Below, piece by piece: positions 27,324 to 36,031 of a stretch of DNA of 64,000 nt. The DNA is from Candidatus Zhuqueibacterota bacterium (GTDB lineage: Bacteria > Zhuqueibacterota > Zhuqueibacteria > Oceanimicrobiales > Oceanimicrobiaceae): contig JAJDAF010000026.1 in assembly GCA_029261995.1 (NCBI GenBank), positions 58,298 to 122,297 of the forward strand, written 5' to 3'. Both the position numbers and the translations under genes were made by a program. How positions within the stretch are numbered: the stretch's first letter is position 1; each line of letters opens with the position of its first letter. The notes under the pieces are model-generated. The model saw nothing but the letters and a program-made list of their open reading frames with translations, was not told the DNA's origin and did no database searches.

Positions 27324-29312
27324 ATGAAAGTAACGTCCATTCGCCGTAATTCAACGTCCTTGCTGTTGACCGCCATCGCCTGGGCTGTTTTCCAGGGCTC
27401 ATCGTTCCTACCGGTGGTGATGGCGCAACCCCTGAGCGGCACAAAAACCATCAATCCTGCCGGCGGCGATTATGATGCCATCGCAGACGCAGTGGCAGAT
27501 ATGCTGTCGAAAGGCATCGACGGTCCAGTCGTTTTCCAGATTGCTGACGGCAGCTACAACGAGCAAATCAGCATCACGGGCGTCACAGGAGCCAGCGCGG
27601 TCAACACGATTACATTCCAGCCGCAATCCACCACGCCCTGCGGCGTCATCTGGACCTATACGGCATCCAGTCCATCAGACAACTGGATCGTCCAACTCAA
27701 CGGGGCAGCATTTGTCACGTTCAAGGATCTCTGTTTTATCGCCGGTGGGGCATCTTATGCCCGGATCTTTCACATTCTAGGCGGCGCAAGCAGCAATTCT
27801 GTAACAGGCTGCGAACTCACGACGACGGTCACGACCTCGACGAGCGACAATCTCGCCGCGATCCTGGTTGCCGGGCAGTGTGACAATAGCACCTTCGACA
27901 ATAACACGGTCAAACACGGCAGCTATGGGGTTCAGTTTTTAGGCTCCTCCAGCAATCGGCCGGTCGGCACACTCGTACAAGACAACGTGTTCGACAATCA
28001 ATACAAGACCGCCATTCATTTGTGGAATGTCGATGCTCCAACTGCCCAGGGAAATGCCATTACGAGTCCGGCTAGTTCTACCGGGAGCTACAGAGGGATA
28101 CATCTGGAGCTGTGTCAAAATGCGCTCAAGGTTCAGAAGAACAAGTTGAAAATGCACGATGGCATTGGCTTCTGGATTCAAAACTGCACGAGCACCAGCT
28201 CTCAGACCGGGCTGATTGCCAACAACTTCGTCCTGTCAGACGGCACAGTTACCGGCAATCTAATCAGTGTGCAAAGTTCAACTTTTCAGGATGTGTATTT
28301 CAACTCCATTCTGAACACCGGCAATAATTCGGCGTGTCTGTCTTTCTTTTTTTCATCTGACCTCAATGTTAAAAACAACATTGCGGTCAATAGCAACGGC
28401 GGTTTCACCTACGAAGTCGGCAGCAGCACCACGCTCACGAGTTCGGATTATAATTGCCTGTACACTACAGGGGCGACGCTGGCGAGTTGGCAGGGCGCCC
28501 AGCAGGCGACGCTTGCCGATTTGCAGAGCGCCAGCGGATTGGATGCAAATTCGGTATCGAAGTCCGTGAACTATCTGGATGGCCCAAACGCAGATCTGCA
28601 TCTGACCGGGGCCTCGCTTGGCGACCTTGATTTGAGTGGAATCAATCTTTCCGCCGTCACTGATGATTACGACGGAGACTCGCGCAACGTCAGCCCGCCC
28701 TACATGGGAGCGGATGAGGCTCCGAACGACCCGCTGCCGGTTGAGCTCACGGCGTTCACCGTGCAAGTTGACGGCAACGCTGCGACTCTGTGGTGGACAA
28801 CCGCTTCGGAAACCAATAATTTTGGCTTCGATGTACAGCTGCAAAGCACCCGGACCGGCTGGAGCAAGATTGCATTTGTGCCTGGCCACGGCACGACAAA
28901 TCAGCCCCAGTCCTACAGGTTCACAGACACGGAGCTAACCTCAGGTGACTACCAGTACCGGTTGAAACAAATTGATCTCGACGGCTCGTTTGAGTATTCG
29001 GCAGTGGTGGAGGTCTCCATCAACCCGCCATCGACGTTCTTCCTGTCACAGAACTACCCGAATCCCTTCAATCCTGAGACGGTCATCGCTTATAGCCTGC
29101 CGGCAACCGCGCAGGTGGTTTTGACGATTTACAACCTGCGTGGGCGACAAATCAGAAGCCTGGTCAACGACATTCAGCCTGCCGGAGAGCATCGCGCGGA
29201 ATGGGATGGATTAAACCAAGAGGGCGAGGAAGTCGCCAGCGGAGTATATTTTTATTCGCTTCGAGTCAAAGGACAAGCGCGCGCCACAAGACGCATGCTC
29301 TTTCTCAGATAG
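27324..29312 (+). CDS. Secreted right-handed beta-helix protein with T9SS sorting domain
   Basis: 662 residues from the ATG at 27324, preceded by AGGAGGG. A signal peptide ends near VVMAQ. Residues about 40-430 have the short hydrophobic and Asn-rich rungs of a parallel beta-helix (GGDYDAIADAVADMLSKGID, CDNSTFDNNTVKHGSYGVQF, NNFVLSDGTVTGN). GADE near residue 467 closes this part, as in many pectate-lyase-like secreted proteins. A linker domain (LPVELTAFTVQVDGNAATLW) is followed by a T9SS domain with NYPNPFNPETVIAYSLP and a terminal RRMLFLR. Known: beta-helices of this kind are often polysaccharide lyases or adhesins. No catalytic signature is evident. It is divergent from the heparinase-like gene and may act on the same substrate. 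Confidence 0.85.
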   Translation: MKVTSIRRNSTSLLLTAIAWAVFQGSSFLPVVMAQPLSGTKTINPAGGDYDAIADAVADMLSKGIDGPVVFQIADGSYNEQISITGVTGASAVNTITFQPQSTTPCGVIWTYTASSPSDNWIVQLNGAAFVTFKDLCFIAGGASYARIFHILGGASSNSVTGCELTTTVTTSTSDNLAAILVAGQCDNSTFDNNTVKHGSYGVQFLGSSSNRPVGTLVQDNVFDNQYKTAIHLWNVDAPTAQGNAITSPASSTGSYRGIHLELCQNALKVQKNKLKMHDGIGFWIQNCTSTSSQTGLIANNFVLSDGTVTGNLISVQSSTFQDVYFNSILNTGNNSACLSFFFSSDLNVKNNIAVNSNGGFTYEVGSSTTLTSSDYNCLYTTGATLASWQGAQQATLADLQSASGLDANSVSKSVNYLDGPNADLHLTGASLGDLDLSGINLSAVTDDYDGDSRNVSPPYMGADEAPNDPLPVELTAFTVQVDGNAATLWWTTASETNNFGFDVQLQSTRTGWSKIAFVPGHGTTNQPQSYRFTDTELTSGDYQYRLKQIDLDGSFEYSAVVEVSINPPSTFFLSQNYPNPFNPETVIAYSLPATAQVVLTIYNLRGRQIRSLVNDIQPAGEHRAEWDGLNQEGEEVASGVYFYSLRVKGQARATRRMLFLR

Positions 29313-29319
29313 GTAAGTC

Positions 29320-29342
29320 AGGCCGCGGGGGACGGCCTTTCT
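29320..29342 (+). terminator. Intrinsic terminator after the beta-helix gene
   Basis: AGGCCG (29320-29325) and CGGCCT (29333-29338) form a 6-bp GC-rich stem with a 7-base loop, followed by TTCT. It lies 8 bases after the stop codon. The T-tract is short. Confidence 0.5.
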
Positions 29343-29531
29343 GCTCACCGCTGCTCTCTCTTACTATCTGTGCCCAGATTCATGCGGTTCTCCAGACACC
29401 GATGAACAATCCCATCGGTTCCACGTCTTCAACCACGACGGGCAAACTCGATTTCTTGAGACCCCGCCAATAATCCTTGCACCTCTTGGCAAATTTCTGA
29501 ATATTATCAGTTCAACTGGTTATCACCTGAC

Positions 29532-30146
29532 ATGACGATGTTCGAAATGGCGGAACAAACGGTCACTCAAGAAATCCAGGAAATGACGCCGGGGATGGAA
29601 GACGCCGATCTCATCCGACGCTGTCAACAAGGCGAGAAGGAAGCCTACGGCCTGATCGTAAGGAAATATATGCAGCGTGCCTACTTTGCCGCTCTCGGAC
29701 TTACGGGCGCACGTCAGGATGCCCTGGATCTATCGCAGGAAGCCTTCGTGCGGGGCTACCGGGCAATCAAGCGATTTGAAGTTGGCCGCAGCTTTTATAC
29801 CTGGTACTACCGCATCCTGCGCAATCTGGCTCTGAATCTTAAACGTGACCGGGCCCGGCAGGCACAGCCATTCTCCGAAATTGGGGAAAACCGCGTGCGC
29901 CAGTTGCAGGACGACACGGCATCCGCGGTAGCCGAGGTAGAGCGGGCTGAAGTCAAACAAAAAGTCTGGGCCGCACTCCGGCGTCTGAAACCAAACGAAC
30001 GCGAAATCATCATCCTGAAAGACTTCCAGGAGCTTTCGTACAAAGAGATCGCCGAACTGCTGGGATGTCCGCAGGGAACCGTTATGTCGCGCCTGTACAA
30101 CGCACGCAAGGCGCTGAGAGCGCAACTCGAGGGAGTCTTCTCATGA
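29532..30146 (+). CDS. ECF-type RNA polymerase sigma factor
   Basis: 204 residues. Region 2 is DALDLSQEAFVRGYRAIKRF followed by FYTWYYRILRNLALNLKRDR. Region 4 is LSYKEIAELLGCPQGTVMSR with an RKALR tail. There is no region 3, as expected for group IV (RpoE-like) sigma factors. No good Shine-Dalgarno precedes the first ATG; ATGs at 29538 and 29547 are alternatives. The stop overlaps the next start as ATGA, so sigma factor and anti-sigma candidate are co-translated. Known: ECF sigmas redirect RNA polymerase in response to envelope or oxidative signals and are held by a membrane anti-sigma factor. Confidence 0.94.
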   Translation: MTMFEMAEQTVTQEIQEMTPGMEDADLIRRCQQGEKEAYGLIVRKYMQRAYFAALGLTGARQDALDLSQEAFVRGYRAIKRFEVGRSFYTWYYRILRNLALNLKRDRARQAQPFSEIGENRVRQLQDDTASAVAEVERAEVKQKVWAALRRLKPNEREIIILKDFQELSYKEIAELLGCPQGTVMSRLYNARKALRAQLEGVFS

Positions 30147-30610
30147 GCGCCCAACTGACAGCACTCGAACAAGAGCGTTTTGAACTGCTGCTGATCAAAG
30201 CGGTAGACGGCGAGCTTGATGCGAAAGAAGAAGCTGAATTCAACAAGTTTATCAGCTCCAATGAACCCTGCCGGCAGGAATGGCGGCGACACAAAGAACT
30301 GAAGGAGGTGACCGAAACCATGAGATTCAAAGCCCCACCTGCAGAGGTCTGGGATGGCTACTGGCTCGAAGTTTACAATCGGCTTGAGCGTGGCATCGGC
30401 TGGATTCTGCTGTCACTTGGCAGCGCCATGCTGCTCACCTATAGCGGTTTCAAAGCCGTCGAGCAACTGATTTCGGACCCGAATGTCGAGGGCGTAGTCA
30501 AAGCTGGAATTCTGCTCGTCATCGGCGGCGGCGCCGTTTTGTTCGTGTCCGTCCTGCGAGAGAAGCTGTTCACGAGGAAATCCGATGCTTATAAGGAGGT
30601 TAAACGATGA
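30143..30610 (+). CDS. Putative membrane anti-sigma factor
   Basis: 155 residues from the ATG at 30143, which overlaps the sigma stop (ATGA). A GGGAG lies about seven bases before it. The N-terminal 75 residues are acidic and helical (DGELDAKEEAEFNKFISSNE) and resemble an anti-sigma N-domain. The zinc-binding His-x3-Cys-x2-Cys of ZAS proteins is not complete; only one Cys is seen, in EPCRQEW. Two membrane segments follow (GWILLSLGSAMLLTYSGF and AGILLVIGGGAVLFVSVL), with a short basic tail. The assignment rests mainly on position and topology. Confidence 0.7.
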   Translation: MSAQLTALEQERFELLLIKAVDGELDAKEEAEFNKFISSNEPCRQEWRRHKELKEVTETMRFKAPPAEVWDGYWLEVYNRLERGIGWILLSLGSAMLLTYSGFKAVEQLISDPNVEGVVKAGILLVIGGGAVLFVSVLREKLFTRKSDAYKEVKR

Positions 30611-30921
30611 TGGTTGTGGCGTCAAGCTCGATAGCGGGCAAGCAGATTGTTACGACGATTGGTCTGGTAAAGGGCAACACGATTCGGGCACGCCACTTGG
30701 GCAAAGATATCGTTGCCGGTTTGAAAAATCTCGTGGGTGGAGAAATCGAGGAATACACAAAACTCATGGCCGAAGCGCGCGAGCAGGCCATCGACCGGAT
30801 GAAGGCAGCCGCGCTCGCAAGCGGCGCAAACGCCGTGATTGATGTCAGATTCAGTACGAGTTACATCATGGGGATGGCGTCGGAGATTCTGGCTTATGGG
30901 ACGGCGGTTGTGGTAGAATAA
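30607..30921 (+). CDS. YbjQ/UPF0145-family protein
   Basis: 104 residues. The ATG at 30607 overlaps the upstream stop (ATGA) and has a perfect AAGGAGGT at 30593-30600. SSIAGKQIVTTIGLVKGNTI, the EAREQAIDRMKAAALASGAN helix and NAVIDVRFSTSYI are the YbjQ (DUF74) signature. The family forms a pentameric small beta-barrel with no firmly established function, sometimes called a heavy-metal-binding domain. Being third in an ECF sigma operon suggests it is part of the response that the sigma factor controls. Confidence 0.88.
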   Translation: MMVVASSSIAGKQIVTTIGLVKGNTIRARHLGKDIVAGLKNLVGGEIEEYTKLMAEAREQAIDRMKAAALASGANAVIDVRFSTSYIMGMASEILAYGTAVVVE

Positions 30922-30946
30922 GCGCGGGGAATGTTCGAGATCGCTG

Positions 30947-30972
30947 CCGGATTGGCGCGCTGGCCAATCCGG
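30947..30972. terminator. Hairpin between convergent ybjQ-like and rseP genes
   Basis: CCGGATTGGC (30947-30956) and GCCAATCCGG (30963-30972) make a perfect 10-bp stem with a 6-base loop in the 66-bp gap between two convergent genes. There is no U-tract on either side. The position suggests bidirectional termination or transcript-end protection. Confidence 0.5.
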
Positions 30973-30987
30973 AGCTACAGTCTAAAT

Positions 30988-32049
30988 CTAAAAGTTAAAC
31001 TTGTCCAACCTTGTGAAATCGTTGATCAAAACGAACACCATGAGCGCCAGGAGAAAGGCCATGCCGACCTTCTGGATGGTTATCCTGGTCTTCACTGGCA
31101 GAGGTTTGCGCATCACGCCTTCGAGCAAAAGCAGCACCAGATGACCGCCGTCGAGAACCGGGAATGGCAGCATGTTGAAGAAGCCAAGGTTCAGACTGAT
31201 GAACGCCGTAAAGCCAAGCAGTGTTTCCCATCCCCGCCTGGCACTCTCACCAGCCAGTTTCGCGATCACAATCGGGCCGCCAACCGCGTTCCGAAAAGAC
31301 TCTTCACCGCTGATGATCATCTTCAAGGCTCCGGCGGTGAGCTTCAGCACGGTGTAGGCCGTGACCGCTCCGTGCTGTAAAGCCTCCAGTATGCCGGCAT
31401 CGCGGTATTGCACCTTTGTGCCGACGCTAATTCCGATGACCCCGACATCGTTCTCTTCATTCAGAACCGGAGTTACGGGCGCGGTGTGTTCCATGCCATC
31501 CCGCAACCAGGTGATGTGCAGCTCTTTGTCTGCGCTCGGGCTTACGATTTTGATCAAATCCGCGGAGGTTTCTACTTTCTGGCCATCGATGGCGACGATG
31601 ACGTCGCCGCCCTGCAGTCCGATAGTGCTTGCAGGTTTGCCCTCCAAAGCTTCATTCACCAGTGCGCCCAGGGCCTTGTCCCCGATGCCGGTGTGGTAAA
31701 CAACGCCTGCTGTGATCAGGATGGCCGCTATCACATTCATCACTGAGCCTGCTGAAATGACGATGATTCGCTGCCAGACTGGCTTGGAGGCATATTCCCA
31801 CGGCGCGCCCGTAATGGTATCATCCATACTCTCATCGATCATGCCGGCCATCTTGACATAGCCGCCAAGGGGCAGCCACGAGATACAATAATCCGTCTCG
31901 CCGTACTTGAAGCCAAAAGCACGAGGTGGAAATCCAAGCGAAAACCGCTCGACCTTGATGCCAACCATTTTGGCTGTTACAAAGTGGCCCAGCTCATGAA
32001 CAAAAATCAAGAGTCCCAGGACGAACATAAAGGACAAGAATGTAGTCAT
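30988..32049 (-). CDS. rseP: RIP metalloprotease RseP (site-2 protease)
   Basis: 353 residues. Zinc-site HELGH at residues 18-22 lies in the first membrane helix. One PDZ domain spans about 125-205 (GLQGGDVIVAIDGQKVETSA). The third zinc ligand is in FPVLDGGHLVLL, with LDGG near 299-302, and further membrane helices reach the C-terminus. E. coli RseP (about 450 residues) has two PDZ domains; this has one, as in many non-proteobacterial homologues. Known: it performs the second, intramembrane cut of anti-sigma factors and clears signal peptides. It is the last gene of the envelope block, 26 bp after dxr. The convergent neighbour operon encodes an ECF sigma factor and a membrane anti-sigma candidate, a plausible substrate. 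Confidence 0.95.
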   Translation of the reverse strand: MTTFLSFMFVLGLLIFVHELGHFVTAKMVGIKVERFSLGFPPRAFGFKYGETDYCISWLPLGGYVKMAGMIDESMDDTITGAPWEYASKPVWQRIIVISAGSVMNVIAAILITAGVVYHTGIGDKALGALVNEALEGKPASTIGLQGGDVIVAIDGQKVETSADLIKIVSPSADKELHITWLRDGMEHTAPVTPVLNEENDVGVIGISVGTKVQYRDAGILEALQHGAVTAYTVLKLTAGALKMIISGEESFRNAVGGPIVIAKLAGESARRGWETLLGFTAFISLNLGFFNMLPFPVLDGGHLVLLLLEGVMRKPLPVKTRITIQKVGMAFLLALMVFVLINDFTRLDKFNF

Positions 32050-32075
32050 GAAAAAACCTCTTACGTTACAAGTAT

Positions 32076-33224
32076 CTAACTGAATGTGCTCTGCACATAC
32101 TCACGTGTCGTCTGATCGGCAGCAAGCAGTGTAGCGGCATCGCAACGGCCATTTCTGGGGCACTGAGTCAACGCTTCTTCCACAATCTGCGAAATTTGGT
32201 CGAAGCGAATCATCTCTTTCAAAAACAGGTGAACAGCCTCTTCGTTCGAGGCATTCAGCACCGCCGGAGCACTACCGCCCTCTGCCAGGGCATCAAAAGC
32301 AAGCTTGAGACATCTGAATTTTTCATAGTCAGGCTGCTCGAATGTCAAATCGCGCAACTGACTGAAATCCAGGCGTGGAAAGTCGGCGGCCAGCCTTTTC
32401 GGGAAGCTCAAGGCATATTGAATTGGGACCCGCATATCCGGGAGTCCCAATTGCGCTTTGATCGAACCGTCTCGAAATTCCACGAAGCTGTGAACAATCG
32501 ACTGCGGATGCACGACAACATCGATTTCCTCAGGCGCGAGACCGAAAAGCCAGAACGCCTCGATAACTTCCAGGCCTTTGTTCATCAGGGTGGCGGAATC
32601 GATGGTGATCTTCGGTCCCATGGTCCAGTTCGGATGGTTGAGTGCCTCAGCAACCGAAATCCGGCCAAACTCAGTCTCCGGCCTTTCCCGAAAAGGCCCG
32701 CCCGAAGCAGTCAGCACGATCTTCTGGACCGCGGCGGCCTCCTCCCCAACAATGCATTGCAGCAACGCGCTGTGCTCGCTGTCGATTGGAATCACCTCGG
32801 CGCCTACTTGCCGTGCTTGCCGCATCACGAGTTCGCCGCCAAGTACAAGTGTCTCTTTGTTCGCCAGCGCAATTCTGCGGCCGGGCTTGATCGCATTCAG
32901 GGTGGGCTGCAGGCCCACCGCCCCAACCAGGGCATTGACGAAAATGTCAACGTCATCACGCCTGCTGAGCTCAAGAACACCATCGAAGCCCGTGACGATC
33001 TCAACCCCTATCTCTTTGAATCGTTGTGCGTACTCGTGAACTGAATCTTCTTTATAAATTGCAACAGCTCGGGGCCGAAACTTTTGCGCTTGTTCAAACA
33101 GCAAAGCCACATTTTGATAGGTCGAGAGGTACTGGACGTCAAACTCATTCGCATGCCTGGCAACGACATCGAGGCTGCTGACACCAATCGAACCTGTAGC
33201 ACCGAGTATGGTAAGCTTCTTCAT
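32076..33224 (-). CDS. dxr: 1-deoxy-D-xylulose 5-phosphate reductoisomerase
   Basis: 382 residues from the ATG at 33224 (MKKLTILGATGSIGVSSLDV), one base after the stop of the preceding gene (TAACATG). An extended start at 33251 is less likely. The N-terminal NADPH-binding GATGSIG, LANKETLVLGGELV, the metal-site IDSEHSALLQCI, ASGGPFRE, HPNWTMGPKITIDSATLMNK and HPQSIVHSFVEF are all diagnostic. Known: Dxr converts DXP to MEP in the non-mevalonate isoprenoid pathway. Its product line feeds undecaprenyl diphosphate, made by UppS at the head of this block. Confidence 0.98.
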   Translation of the reverse strand: MKKLTILGATGSIGVSSLDVVARHANEFDVQYLSTYQNVALLFEQAQKFRPRAVAIYKEDSVHEYAQRFKEIGVEIVTGFDGVLELSRRDDVDIFVNALVGAVGLQPTLNAIKPGRRIALANKETLVLGGELVMRQARQVGAEVIPIDSEHSALLQCIVGEEAAAVQKIVLTASGGPFRERPETEFGRISVAEALNHPNWTMGPKITIDSATLMNKGLEVIEAFWLFGLAPEEIDVVVHPQSIVHSFVEFRDGSIKAQLGLPDMRVPIQYALSFPKRLAADFPRLDFSQLRDLTFEQPDYEKFRCLKLAFDALAEGGSAPAVLNASNEEAVHLFLKEMIRFDQISQIVEEALTQCPRNGRCDAATLLAADQTTREYVQSTFS

Positions 33225-33225
33225 G

Positions 33226-34041
33226 TTAACGCAAGCTGAGCCCAACTCCAAGATTGAAGCTACTAAAATCGCCGAAACTTAGGCCTCCGTTGACCCGCAC
33301 CAGAGGAAACGGCGTCACTGTGGCACCCACCGTAAACTGCGTTTCGGTACCGTCGAAACTCTCGCCGCCGAGCCCCGGAAACGGAATATCTTCGTTGAGT
33401 TTGAGCTTGGTAAAATCGATGCCGGCTCCGGCATAAATCGTCGCAATCGCAACCGAGTAGCTGGCGACAGCTTTCAGGCTGAATGTACTGACGGTTCCAA
33501 AGTCGAATTCGTCAGGTACCATGAGCGCATGGTAGGCGCCGAGCAACATGACTTTGGGCAAACCCGGGGCCTGCAACAGACCGTACTTCAGCCCGCCACC
33601 GAGCAAAGTGATGCCACCACGGCTGTCCGCCGCGCGTTGAGGATCGAGGTTCAAATCAGCGTCAGCTCCCATGGGAAAATAGAAGAAGCGCCCGAGCAGT
33701 TCAAAATTTCCCGGCAAGCCAACGCTGCCGTGCAGGAAAGCCAGCCCAACTCTGCTCTCGTCCTGAAAAACGGGCAGGTTGTCAAACTCATCCGGCACGT
33801 TGGCAACAACGCCACGCAGGCCGACATCAACGCCCGCAACGCTGTGCAAATCTGCTGTGTGGTACATGCCATCCCCGACAACGGCGCCAAAGAATTTCAG
33901 GATGCCCTCGACGGCGTCTTCAACCTCACCGTTGCTCTGGTAGGTATTGTTATCAAACTTGAAGTACTGTGCCTGGGCCGACGGCGCCAGCGCAAACAGG
34001 CATAGCGAGAAACAAACTGCGATAGTAAGACTTGATTTCAT
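33226..34041 (-). CDS. Outer-membrane beta-barrel protein of unknown function
   Basis: 271 residues from the ATG at 34041 (GGAAGGAG seven bases before). The signal peptide ends at PSAQA before QYFKFD. The mature chain has alternating hydrophobic strands (VGLRGVVANVP, KVMLLGAYHALMV, TVGATVTPFPLVRVNGGLSF) and ends in a barrel-type strand NLGVGLSLR. The start overlaps the stop of the lipM-like gene as ATGA, and its stop is one base before dxr. It is thus firmly in the operon. No specific family is recognised. It could be a small channel or assembly accessory of the envelope; that is inference. Confidence 0.8.
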   Translation of the reverse strand: MKSSLTIAVCFSLCLFALAPSAQAQYFKFDNNTYQSNGEVEDAVEGILKFFGAVVGDGMYHTADLHSVAGVDVGLRGVVANVPDEFDNLPVFQDESRVGLAFLHGSVGLPGNFELLGRFFYFPMGADADLNLDPQRAADSRGGITLLGGGLKYGLLQAPGLPKVMLLGAYHALMVPDEFDFGTVSTFSLKAVASYSVAIATIYAGAGIDFTKLKLNEDIPFPGLGGESFDGTETQFTVGATVTPFPLVRVNGGLSFGDFSSFNLGVGLSLR

Positions 34042-34853
34042 GAGTGGCTCCTTCCTGGGTTGCTGTACTTGGGTTCGAGTCCATTGACCAATTGTAGTTC
34101 TTTGTCCCGCAGAGGAGTGCCCTCGAACCGCACTCCAAGGGTGTTTTTGAATCCGAGCTGCAGACATGCTACGACTTCATCATAAGATACGATACGATTG
34201 AGCAAAGCTTCAAGTGAAATAGTGCTTTCCTGAAGAAATTCAGAAGACCGAGTCATACAGGCGCTGCCGGCCGAGATAAAATCCATCAGTCGAAGATGGT
34301 CGTCAGACAGCATGATAGACCCATGCTGCAGCAAGCCGGCCTTGAATCGTCGTTGCGCGCTGCCAACCAATTTTCGGCAATCAACCTGAACCTCAAACTC
34401 TGCAGATCTGGCAAAACAGGCAAATTCAGATGTGTAGTTGGCAGAGTCGCCGACACTCGCAGTTCTATGCAAATTCGGTTCGATATTCAGCAGGCGCAGA
34501 CCCGCGACCAGTGCTGAACTTATGCGATTGTAGATCTCCAACGCCGGCAGTTCATGCAGCTCATGATGTCTCGGAATGGCAACGCTGTAAGTCACTTCGT
34601 CGGAATGAAAGATGGCGCGACCGCCGGTTGGCCGCCGAACCACATCGACGCCCGCACGCCGGCATTTGTCGAGATCAAGCTCCGCCAACTTCTGATGGAA
34701 GCCAAGAGAAATGGTTGGCCGGCGCCAGCCATACACTCTCAAAACTGCGGTGGCAGGAGAACTTCGGACAAGCGCATCATCAACGGCCATGTTGAAGGCC
34801 CCTGGAGACGCGCCGGTGTCGAGAAACCTCCAAACCGAATGTTCGCGACTCAT
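34038..34853 (-). CDS. lipM: Lipoate-protein ligase A family: LipM-like octanoyltransferase
   Basis: 271 residues. RRPTGGRAIFHSDEVTYSV (73-91) is the lipoate/octanoate-binding loop of the LplA/LipB/LipM fold. KLVGSAQRRFKAGLLQHGSI (161-180) includes the conserved Lys161. A Cys at 146 (FACFARSAEFEV) sits where LipM carries its catalytic cysteine, favouring octanoyl-ACP:GcvH transferase over an ATP-dependent ligase. The C-terminal accessory domain of true LplA seems absent. Known: LipM moves octanoate from ACP to GcvH or lipoyl domains. It lies next to fabZ, which supplies acyl-ACP. The symbol is a family-level call. Confidence 0.8.
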   Translation of the reverse strand: MSREHSVWRFLDTGASPGAFNMAVDDALVRSSPATAVLRVYGWRRPTISLGFHQKLAELDLDKCRRAGVDVVRRPTGGRAIFHSDEVTYSVAIPRHHELHELPALEIYNRISSALVAGLRLLNIEPNLHRTASVGDSANYTSEFACFARSAEFEVQVDCRKLVGSAQRRFKAGLLQHGSIMLSDDHLRLMDFISAGSACMTRSSEFLQESTISLEALLNRIVSYDEVVACLQLGFKNTLGVRFEGTPLRDKELQLVNGLEPKYSNPGRSHS

Positions 34854-34869
34854 CGTAAATCTACCCGGC

Positions 34870-35322
34870 TCATCGTTCCATGATGGCAGCCGTCAACTCC
34901 GCCTCGCACGCAAGTTTGCCATCGACAAAGGCCTTGCCTTGCATTTTGAAAATGGTTCGGCGCGCCTTCAACATTTCGACCTCAAAATGTAATTGATCCC
35001 CGGGCACCACCGGCTTCCGGAACTTGGCGTTGTTAATGCCGGTGAAATAGACAAGCTTGCCCTCCGGGCCATTCTCTGAACCCGAAAGCATGAGCCCGCC
35101 TGCCTGGGCCATCGCTTCCAGAATGAGCACTCCAGGCATAATCGGATGACCCGGAAAGTGTCCGTTAAAGAACGGCTCGTTGACCGTGACATTTTTGAAC
35201 GCGACCACGCGCTGCATTGGAATCAACTCGATGACTCGGTCAACCAGCAAAAATGGGTAGCGATGCGGCAGCACATTCTGAATTGCCGCCACGTCCATCA
35301 CGGCTTTGGGGGTCTCTTCCAT
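34870..35322 (-). CDS. fabZ: 3-hydroxyacyl-ACP dehydratase FabZ
   Basis: 150 residues from the ATG at 35322 (GGAG six bases before; a GTG at 35328 is possible). Hot-dog fold with catalytic His55 and Glu69 in [33 protein letters not shown] (18-30) and [20 protein letters not shown] are also standard FabZ. Known: it dehydrates 3-hydroxyacyl-ACP in fatty-acid elongation. In many Gram-negatives it neighbours lpxD and lpxA for lipid A; here no lpx genes are present and the gene downstream is lipM-like. It is a stand-alone protein, not fused to LpxC as in Bacteroidetes. Confidence 0.97.
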   Translation of the reverse strand: MEETPKAVMDVAAIQNVLPHRYPFLLVDRVIELIPMQRVVAFKNVTVNEPFFNGHFPGHPIMPGVLILEAMAQAGGLMLSGSENGPEGKLVYFTGINNAKFRKPVVPGDQLHFEVEMLKARRTIFKMQGKAFVDGKLACEAELTAAIMER

Positions 35323-35419
35323 CAGCACTCCGTAGACTGGATCATAAACAATTTAGGTGCTACCCAGATGCTGGATAACACCTAATCGAATATTGAGAAA
35401 CCAACAACCGGGCAATGAT

Positions 35420-35998
35420 TTACTTGCCGCCAGCCTTTGCTTGCGAGCCGCTTTCAGGCAAGCCCTTGTTTAATTCTGCGAGCAACTTCTCGGTCAAGTC
35501 CGGCTGATTGGGTGATGCATACAACACGTTTCCCGCAACCACATCGAAGACGTAGTCGTAGCCATCGGTCTCACCGATTTTTGAGATGGCGACATTGATC
35601 TTCTCGTAGACGGGCTGAATCATTTCTACTTCTTTCTTGGCAGCCTCGCCGCCCTGGGGATTCCATTTGTCCTGCAAGTATTGCTGATACTTGAGATACA
35701 GTGTCTGGATTTCCTGTTGTTTGGCAGCTTTGCGCTCTTCGCTCAGGAGCAGGCTTTGTGACTCCATCTGCTCCTGCATGCCCTGAATCTCCTTTTCCAT
35801 GCCACGAGCTTCCTGCTTCCACTGCTCGTTCAAATCGGCCAACTGCTTCCGGACATCGATTGCGTCTTTGTATTTTTCCAAGACTTTGTTGGAATTGATA
35901 TATCCTATCTTGAGCTGAGCCATCGCCGGACGCATGCCGGCCCCCAGCCCGATGATGCTAAAGAGCAACAGCGATGTAACAAACTTAATGGATTTCAC
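35420..35998 (-). CDS. OmpH/Skp-family periplasmic chaperone
   Basis: 192 residues from the GTG at 35998, with GGAGGT shortly upstream; a TTG at 36013 overlaps that site and is rejected. The signal peptide (FVTSLLLFSIIGLG) ends at PAMA before QLKIGYINSNKVL. The strand KIGYINSNKVLEKY, then a long coiled coil (LNEQWKQEARGMEKEIQGMQ onward) and YDYVFDVVAGNVLYASPNQ as the closing strand, are typical. Known: Skp trimers hold unfolded outer-membrane proteins in the periplasm for BamA. It directly follows bamA in the operon, the usual arrangement. Confidence 0.93.
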   Translation of the reverse strand: MKSIKFVTSLLLFSIIGLGAGMRPAMAQLKIGYINSNKVLEKYKDAIDVRKQLADLNEQWKQEARGMEKEIQGMQEQMESQSLLLSEERKAAKQQEIQTLYLKYQQYLQDKWNPQGGEAAKKEVEMIQPVYEKINVAISKIGETDGYDYVFDVVAGNVLYASPNQPDLTEKLLAELNKGLPESGSQAKAGGK

Positions 35999-36031
35999 GC
36001 TTACCTCCTTCAAGAATTAAAAAAAACGAAC

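Noticed and set aside
33225..33251. Longer dxr start at 33251
   Set aside because: It overlaps the preceding gene and adds nine residues before the conserved MKKLTILGATGSIG start.
34060..34085. tRNA T-arm-like GGTTCGAGTCC
   Set aside because: Lies in the 3' part of the lipM-like gene and no acceptor or anticodon arm can be drawn. A similar match near 210 is inside the receptor gene.
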